Assembly: GCF_001425045.1 (NCBI RefSeq)
Contig: NZ_LMDJ01000023.1
Coordinates: 447,420-511,419 of the forward strand
Length of the DNA: 64,000 nt
Reading direction: 5' to 3'
From: Massilia sp. Root351
GTDB lineage: Bacteria; Pseudomonadota; Gammaproteobacteria; Burkholderiales; Burkholderiaceae_D
The position numbers and the translations under genes are program-made. Of this stretch, positions 58,538 through 64,000 are shown piece after piece; positions within the stretch are counted from its first letter, which is position 1, and each line of letters opens with the position of its first letter. Below the pieces are notes generated by a model that saw only the letters and a list, made by a program, of their open reading frames with translations, was not told the origin of the DNA and searched no databases.

Positions 58538-59980
58538 ATGAACAAGCTGACCACGGCTTTTGGCGCGCCGGTTCCCGACAACCAGAATATCCAGACCGCC
58601 GGCCCGCGCGGCCCGGCCCTGCTGCAGGACGTCTGGTTCCTGGAAAAGCTGGCGCATTTCGACCGTGAAGTGATCCCGGAGCGGCGCATGCACGCCAAGG
58701 GCGCCGGCGCCTACGGCACCTTCACGGTGACGCACGACATCACCAAGTACACCAAGGCCGCGCTGTTCTCGCAAATCGGCAAGCAGACCGAACTGTTCGT
58801 GCGCTTCTCGACCGTGGCGGGCGAACGCGGGGCGGCCGACGCCGAGCGCGACATCCGCGGCTTCGCCATCAAGTTCTACACCGAGCAGGGCAACTGGGAC
58901 CTGGTGGGCAACAACACGCCGGTATTCTTTCTGCGCGACCCGCTCAAGTTCCCTGACCTGAACCACGCCATCAAGCGCGACCCGCGCAGTGGCCTGCGCA
59001 GCGCCAACAGCAACTGGGACTTCTGGACCCTGCTGCCGGAAGCGCTGCACCAGGTGACGGTGGTGATGAGCGACCGCGGCATTCCGCGCAGCTATCGCCA
59101 CATGCATGGCTTCGGCAGCCACACCTTCAGCTTCATCAATACGCAAAACGAGCGCTACTGGGTGAAGTTCACCCTCAAGACGCAGCAAGGCATTGAGAAC
59201 TTCAGCGACGCGGAAGCCACCGCGCACATCGGCGCGGACCGTGAAACCCATCTGCGCGACCTGTACGACAGCATCGAGGGCAAGAACTTCCCGAAATGGA
59301 CGCTGTTCGTACAAGTGATGCCGGAAAAGGAGGCGGCCACCTGCCCTTACAACCCGTTCGACCTGACCAAGGTCTGGCTGCACAAGGACTACCCGCTGAT
59401 CGAGGTGGGCGTGCTGGAGCTGAACCGCAATCCCGAAAACCACTTCGCCGAAGTGGAGCAGGCTGCGTTCAATCCTGCCAACATCGTGCCCGGCATCAGC
59501 TTCTCGCCGGACAAGATGCTGCAAGGCCGCCTGTTCTCCTACGGCGACGCGCAGCGCTACCGCCTGGGCGTGAACCACGCGTCGATCCCGGTCAACGCGC
59601 CGAAGTGCCCCTTCCACAGCTACCACCGCGACGGCCAGATGCGGGTGGACGGCAATATGGGCGGCGCCACGCCGTACGAGCCGAACAGCTACCAGGAGTG
59701 GGTCGAGCAGCCCGACTTCCGCGAACCGCCGCTGGCGCTCGAAGGCGCGGCCGACCACTGGAACCACCGCACCGACGACGATTACTACACACAGCCGCGC
59801 CTGCTGTTCCAGCTGATGACGCCGGCCCAGCAAACGCTGCTGTTCGAGAACACCGCGCGCGCCATCCTGGGGGCCTCGCAGCAGGTGATCGACCGCCATG
59901 TCGGCAACTGCACCAAGTGCGACCCGGCCTACGGCGCCGGCGTGGCTGCCGCCATCGCGCGCATCCACAACGTCGCGTAG
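58538..59980 (+). CDS. Clade-3 type small-subunit catalase
   Basis: 480 residues, standard for small-subunit haem catalases. Active-site His52 (RRMHAKGAGAYG), the Asn in DLVGNNTPVFFLRD, and haem-ligand Tyr335 (RLFSYGDAQRYRLG) are present. It breaks down H2O2 in the cytoplasm. It has no signal peptide. AAGGA lies 7 nt before the ATG, and it is the second gene after the LuxR-type regulator. No OxyR site was identified upstream of the pair. Confidence 0.95.
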   Translation: MNKLTTAFGAPVPDNQNIQTAGPRGPALLQDVWFLEKLAHFDREVIPERRMHAKGAGAYGTFTVTHDITKYTKAALFSQIGKQTELFVRFSTVAGERGAADAERDIRGFAIKFYTEQGNWDLVGNNTPVFFLRDPLKFPDLNHAIKRDPRSGLRSANSNWDFWTLLPEALHQVTVVMSDRGIPRSYRHMHGFGSHTFSFINTQNERYWVKFTLKTQQGIENFSDAEATAHIGADRETHLRDLYDSIEGKNFPKWTLFVQVMPEKEAATCPYNPFDLTKVWLHKDYPLIEVGVLELNRNPENHFAEVEQAAFNPANIVPGISFSPDKMLQGRLFSYGDAQRYRLGVNHASIPVNAPKCPFHSYHRDGQMRVDGNMGGATPYEPNSYQEWVEQPDFREPPLALEGAADHWNHRTDDDYYTQPRLLFQLMTPAQQTLLFENTARAILGASQQVIDRHVGNCTKCDPAYGAGVAAAIARIHNVA

Positions 59981-60139
59981 TCGGAGCGGGCCGCAACGGT
60001 CCGCCGGGCGGGTTGGCAGGGATGCCTCCCGCCGGCTCGCCGAACCCGGCACGCCCAAAAAGTTCCCCTCTTCCGCTTGACGCTCCTCAGTCCGCTCCAT
60101 GCCGGCTGGCGGATACTTAGCCAACTGGAGGAGGACGCC

Positions 60140-61009
60140 GTGGCGCATCATCAACAATTCCTGGACAGCTTGCACGCCAGCGGGCAATGCCCGCGCGCCG
60201 AGCCTTGGCGCGGCAACTTCAGCCAGTTCATCGAGCAGGTACTGGCTGCCGAGCCCGGCGCACCCGCCCTGCTGGCGCGCAATTCCCACCAGTACATCTG
60301 GGACATGCTGCGCTGGAGCGGCGCCGGCCACAACGCTGGCGACAAGGGTTGCGCACAGCCCGGAAGCACGCTGTTTTCCGGCGAACTGTTTGGACTGGAC
60401 GAGGCGCTGGGCCGCGTTGCCGCCTATTTCCAGGCTGCCGCGGCCGGCTCCGAGGTCGGCCGCCGCCTGCTGTTGCTGCTCGGCCCGCCGTCCGGCGGCA
60501 AATCCACCCTGGTGATCCTGCTCAAGCGCGGCCTGGAGGAGTACAGCCGCACCGACGACGGTGCGCTGTACGCCATCGCCGGCTGTCCGGTGCACGAGTC
60601 GCCGCTGCACTTGCTGCCGCACAGCCTGCGCGGCGCGTTCCGCGACACCTATGGCGTGACGGCCGAGGGCGAGCTTTGTCCGCACTGCCGCGCGCGGCTG
60701 GAACGCCAGCATGGCGGCGACTTTCTGCACATGCCGGTGGAACGGCTGTTGCTGTTGGAGGCGGACCGCTGCGGCGTGGGCACTTACGCGCCGCACGACC
60801 CCGCCACCGCCGACATGGCGGACCTGGTCGGTTCGGTCGACCTGTCCAAGGTTGCCGAAGTCGGCGACGAGGGCGATCCGCGTGCGTGGTCCTGGTCCGG
60901 CGCCGTCTACGCGGCCAGCCGCGGCCTGCTGGAGATGATAGAAATCCTCAAAGCCAAGCGCGAATTCCTGCAGCGCACCGCGTCGTCCACCGAGGCGCCG
61001 TACTGGTAG
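60140..61009 (+). pseudogene. prkA: Truncated PrkA-type serine kinase/AAA protein
   Basis: 289 codons from the GTG at 60140, preceded by a strong GGAGGAGG. The sequence follows the N-terminal AAA part of PrkA: NSHQYIWDMLRWSG, Walker A LLGPPSGGKSTLV, the PVHESPLHLLP segment, a CPHCRAR pair, and WSWSGAVYAASRGLLEMIEI. Full PrkA proteins are about 640 residues and continue from here (AxxEFLxPLLTxTQEGN). This one changes after KREFLQ at about 60,970 into RTASSTEAPYW and stops, reading antisense into the sugar transferase. The kinase domain is lost, so it is a truncated gene created by a rearrangement, or an assembly join. Confidence 0.85.
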
Positions 61010-62265
61010 CGCACCTGCGCCAGCCCGGTAATGCCCGGCTTGATGCTGTGGCGCACATTGTAATAAGGCACCTGTTCGCCCAGCTGCCCGACGAAATACG
61101 CCCGCTCCGGACGCGGGCCGACAAAGCTCATCTCGCCGCGGAACACATTCAACATCTGCGGCAGCTCGTCGATGCGCAGCTTGCGTATCCAGTGCCCAAC
61201 CCGGGTCACGCGCGGATCGTCCTGCGCGGCCCAGCGCGGCTTGCCGTCGCCTTCGGCGTCGCTGCGCATGCTGCGGAACTTCAGCACACTGAACAAACGC
61301 CCGTCCTTGCCCACCCGCTCCTGCTGGTAAAACACCGGTCCGCCGTCCTCGGCCACGATACAGGCCGCCGCCAGCAGCATCACCGGCATGGCGGCCAGGC
61401 AGATGGCCCCGCTCGCGGCCAGATCGAATGTGCGCTTCACACTTGCACGGAGGAAACTCTGGTCGAAGCCGCCGCCAAAGATCAGGTAGCTCGGCTGCAA
61501 TGTATCGATGCGGATCTGGCATGCTTCGCGCTCGAAGAAGGCGGCCGCGTCCACCACCCGCACGCCGCCCAGCACACATTCGAGCAATTGCCGCACCGGG
61601 TAGGCGCCGCCGCGCCGGTCGCCCAGCGACACCACCACCTCGCCTGCGCCGTGCGCGCGCGCCAGCTCCAGCAGCGACGGTCCGGCCGGCAACAGGCAGG
61701 ATGCGGCCACCCGGCGCTCCTCGCCCGGCACCGACACGCAGCCCACCACGTGAAAGCGCTGAAAGCCTTGCTTGCTGACCGCCAGTTGCATGCATTCCTG
61801 CGCCAGCGCGCCATCGCCCAACAGGATCAGCCGGTCCGCCATGCGGTCGGTGCGCACCGTGGAAAACAGCAGCAGCCGGGTCAGCAGCACCGTCGCGCCG
61901 CCCAGCAGGAAGGCGAACGCGCCCAGCTGCGCCACGCGCAGTGCGGGCAGCATGCTGGACAGCGCGCTCAGCATCCCGAACGCCAGCAGCAGCGCCGGCA
62001 CTATGCGCAGCAGCGTCTGGCGCAGCGCGTGGCCCGGGTGCAGCCGGAAGTCGGACTGGTACATGCCCAGCGTGCCCATGCTCAATACGATCAGCAGTGC
62101 AAACAGCAGCGCGCTCCAGTACACGCTGCCCGGCTTCACGGCGCGCTGCGCCTCGGCCAGCCAGGCCAGCGACGCCAGCCCGGCCGTGGCCAGCAACAGC
62201 ATCACCTCCATCAGCAGCAGGATAAAGGCCATGCGCGGAACATAATGGTTGAAGATACGGATCAC
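60907..62265 (-). pseudogene. Exosortase-associated polysaccharide sugar transferase, 3' end replaced
   Basis: 452 codons from a GTG at 62265. It matches the TIGR03013-type transferase (WcaJ/EpsB-like): IRIFNHYVPRMAFILLLMEV and four membrane spans, a CoA-binding-like middle, then KRTFDLAASGAICLAAMPVM, FYQQERVGKDGRLFSVLKFR, KLRIDELPQMLNVFRGEMSF and VGPRPERAYFV. These enzymes load the first sugar-phosphate on undecaprenyl phosphate. Family members continue GASVEDAxxKLxYDLYYxKN; here the match ends at GASVDDAV (60,976) and changes into RCRNSRLALR, which is antisense prkA. About 40 C-terminal residues, including conserved ones, are missing, so it is probably inactive. Confidence 0.85.
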
Positions 62266-62488
62266 GGCTCACTCCCGCGCCCGTCGGATGGGCGCCCGCG
62301 CCACCGCGCCTGCAGTGGTTCAGCCATGATGCCGCGCACATTCGGCATGCGTCTTGAGCCGCGACAAGCCCGGCGCGCAGCAAACCCGCGCCAGATCAAC
62401 ATCGTGCGTAAAAATGGCCGGCGCATGACGCCTGGCGGCAAATCGTCTATAGTCTTGCTTCCCTACTCAGCAATGTGAACCGTGAACC

Positions 62489-64000
62489 ATGAAATTTGAT
62501 GTTGCGATTGTCGGCAGCGGCCTGGCCGGCCTGTCGGTGGCCTTGCACCTGGCCGAAACGCGCAAGGTGGCGATTATTTCGAAACGCGAGCTGCTGGATG
62601 GCGCCAGCAACTGGGCTCAGGGCGGCATTGCCGCCGTGCTCGACTCGGGCGACAGCCACGACCAGCATATTGCCGACACCCTGGTGGCGGGCGGCGGCCT
62701 GTGCGACGCCGATGCCACCCGCTTCATCGTGGAAAACGGCCGCGCCGCCATCGAATGGCTGATCGAACAGGGCGTACCCTTCACGCGCGACGACAGCGCC
62801 GAGCTCGGTTTCCACCTGACACGGGAAGGCGGCCACAGCCAGCGCCGCATCATCCACGCCGCCGACGCCACCGGCCACGCGGTGCAGGTCACGCTGGAAC
62901 AAAAAGTACGCGCCCACCCCAACATCAGCCTGTTCGAGCACCACTGCGCGATCGATCTGATCACTTCCGACAAGCTGGACGCCAAGTCGCAGCACCGCAA
63001 CCTGCAGCCCAAGTGCCACGGCCTGTACGTGCAGGACGTGCGCAGCGGCGAGGTGCACACCGTTGCCGCCGAGCACACCGTGATGGCCACCGGCGGCGCC
63101 GGCAAGGTTTATCTGTATACCACCAACCCGGACACCGCCAGCGGCGACGGCATCGCCATGGCATGGCGCGCGGGCTGCCGGGTCGCCAACATGGAATTCA
63201 TCCAGTTCCATCCGACCTGCTTGTACCACCCTTACGCCAAGTCCTTCCTGATCACCGAAGCGATCCGCGGCGAAGGCGGCCTGCTGAAACTGCCGCCCGA
63301 AGCGGGCCCGGCGGCCGGCATGCGCTTCATGCTGGCGCACGACGAGCGCGCCGAACTGGCGCCGCGCGACGTGGTGGCGCGCGCCATTGACTTCGAAATC
63401 AAGAAACGCGGCCTGGATTATGTGCACCTGGACATCAGCCACAAGCCGGCCGCCTGGCTGATCGAGCACTTCCCCACCATCTATGCGCGCTGCCTGGAGC
63501 TGGGCATCGACATCACCAAGGAGCCGATCCCCATCGTGCCGGCCGCGCACTACACCTGCGGCGGCGTGGTAACCGATCTGCAAGGCCGCACCGACCTGCC
63601 CGGCCTGTATGCCGTGGGCGAAACGGCCTGCACCGGCCTGCACGGCGCCAACCGCCTGGCCTCGAACTCGCTGCTGGAATGCGTGGTGATCGGCCGCGCC
63701 TGCGCGCAAGATATCGAAAGCAAGGAACGGGTGGGCGCCCCTTACCTGCCGGACTGGGACGAGAGCCGGGTGACCGATGCCGACGAGGAAGTGGTGATCG
63801 CCCACAATTGGGACGAGCTGCGCCGCTTCATGTGGAACTATGTCGGCATCGTGCGCACCACCAAGCGCCTGGAGCGGGCGCAGCACCGCATCGCGCTGCT
63901 GAAGGAAGAGATCGACGAGTACTACCGGAATTTCCGCATCACCAGCGACCTGCTGGAGCTGCGCAACCTGGTGGACGTGGCCGGCCTGATCGTCAACAGC
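62489..64000 (+). CDS. nadB: L-aspartate oxidase, 3' end beyond window
   Basis: 504 codons without a stop before the right edge; the family is about 530 residues. FAD motif VAIVGSGLAGLS at 6-17, SNWAQGGIAAVL, FHLTREGGHSQRRIIHAADATG with catalytic residues, EFIQFHPTCLY, LITEAIRGEGG, RAELAPRDVVARAID, HYTCGGVVTD and GLHGANRLASNSLLE all match NadB. It oxidises L-aspartate to iminoaspartate for NAD synthesis in the cytoplasm, using fumarate or O2. The start ATG at 62489 begins the FAD-binding strand directly. Partners nadA/nadC are not in view. Confidence 0.96.
   Translation, partial: MKFDVAIVGSGLAGLSVALHLAETRKVAIISKRELLDGASNWAQGGIAAVLDSGDSHDQHIADTLVAGGGLCDADATRFIVENGRAAIEWLIEQGVPFTRDDSAELGFHLTREGGHSQRRIIHAADATGHAVQVTLEQKVRAHPNISLFEHHCAIDLITSDKLDAKSQHRNLQPKCHGLYVQDVRSGEVHTVAAEHTVMATGGAGKVYLYTTNPDTASGDGIAMAWRAGCRVANMEFIQFHPTCLYHPYAKSFLITEAIRGEGGLLKLPPEAGPAAGMRFMLAHDERAELAPRDVVARAIDFEIKKRGLDYVHLDISHKPAAWLIEHFPTIYARCLELGIDITKEPIPIVPAAHYTCGGVVTDLQGRTDLPGLYAVGETACTGLHGANRLASNSLLECVVIGRACAQDIESKERVGAPYLPDWDESRVTDADEEVVIAHNWDELRRFMWNYVGIVRTTKRLERAQHRIALLKEEIDEYYRNFRITSDLLELRNLVDVAGLIVNS

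Noticed and set aside
1..64000. CRISPR arrays, tRNA, rRNA and insertion sequences
   Set aside because: No regularly spaced repeats, cloverleaf-like sequences, rRNA signatures or transposase genes were seen. A covariance-model search would be decisive for small RNAs.

Overview
The window is 64 kb of GC-rich chromosomal DNA with the gene style of a betaproteobacterium, most likely the family Oxalobacteraceae (Massilia, Duganella or Janthinobacterium type). This is inferred from PEP-CTERM surface proteins, an exosortase-associated polysaccharide sugar transferase, a chromosomal KfrA-like protein, the Anbu/ATP-grasp cluster, and many LysR regulators and hybrid kinases. I see no rRNA or tRNA gene, no CRISPR array and no intact insertion sequence.

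Layout. 0-3.3 kb: partial flavodoxin, a type VI secretion adaptor pair (DUF4123) without VgrG or effector, and a KfrA-like gene behind a perfect 41-bp inverted repeat. 3.4-8.3 kb: a large di-haem lipoprotein and an ArsR regulator coupled to an SRPBCC-glutathione transferase fusion. 8.3-11.1 kb: a tightly coupled methyltransferase-sulfotransferase-arginase-like operon of unknown purpose. 11.2-14.0 kb: a P-type ATPase behind an FNR/ANR-type promoter. 14.0-17.8 kb: a copper cluster (two small metal-rich proteins, TolC-like lipoprotein, multicopper oxidase) behind a CueR-type promoter. 17.8-22.6 kb: solute-binding protein, sialate O-acetylesterase, DUF418 and MgtC proteins.

22.8-28 kb looks like a replication-terminus region. 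It holds a LysR remnant, a small ORF, a 28-bp site matching E. coli dif at 23 of 28 positions, an OsmC-YcaO gene, a PEP-CTERM gene with a sigma-54 promoter, and a tyrosine recombinase behind three 12-bp repeats. 28-38 kb: a tyrosinase-tail-like protein, LysR and YdeP oxidoreductase, a second PEP-CTERM protein, a hemerythrin-flavohemoglobin operon with a perfect palindrome upstream, an unusual aquaporin, and a hybrid kinase.

38.1-43.8 kb holds a GH2 gene and a 1286-residue ORF joining a glycosidase, a glycosyltransferase and an FAD oxidoreductase. 44.2-50.7 kb: YdcF, a beta-helix protein, then the ATP-grasp / alpha-E / transglutaminase / Anbu set. 50.7-55.1 kb: CopA with a second CueR-type promoter, and a sensor kinase. 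55.6-64 kb: a small membrane protein, LysR, DUF1275, a LuxR-type regulator with catalase, then a convergent junction at about 60,970-60,978 that truncates both a PrkA-like kinase and a polysaccharide sugar transferase, and finally nadB running off the right edge.

The themes that link genes are copper homeostasis (two CueR-type promoters 39 kb apart), low-oxygen and NO response, and surface polysaccharide and proteins. Four convergent gene pairs overlap by exactly their stop codons. The least explained items are the methyltransferase-sulfotransferase-arginase operon and the three-domain sugar-enzyme ORF.
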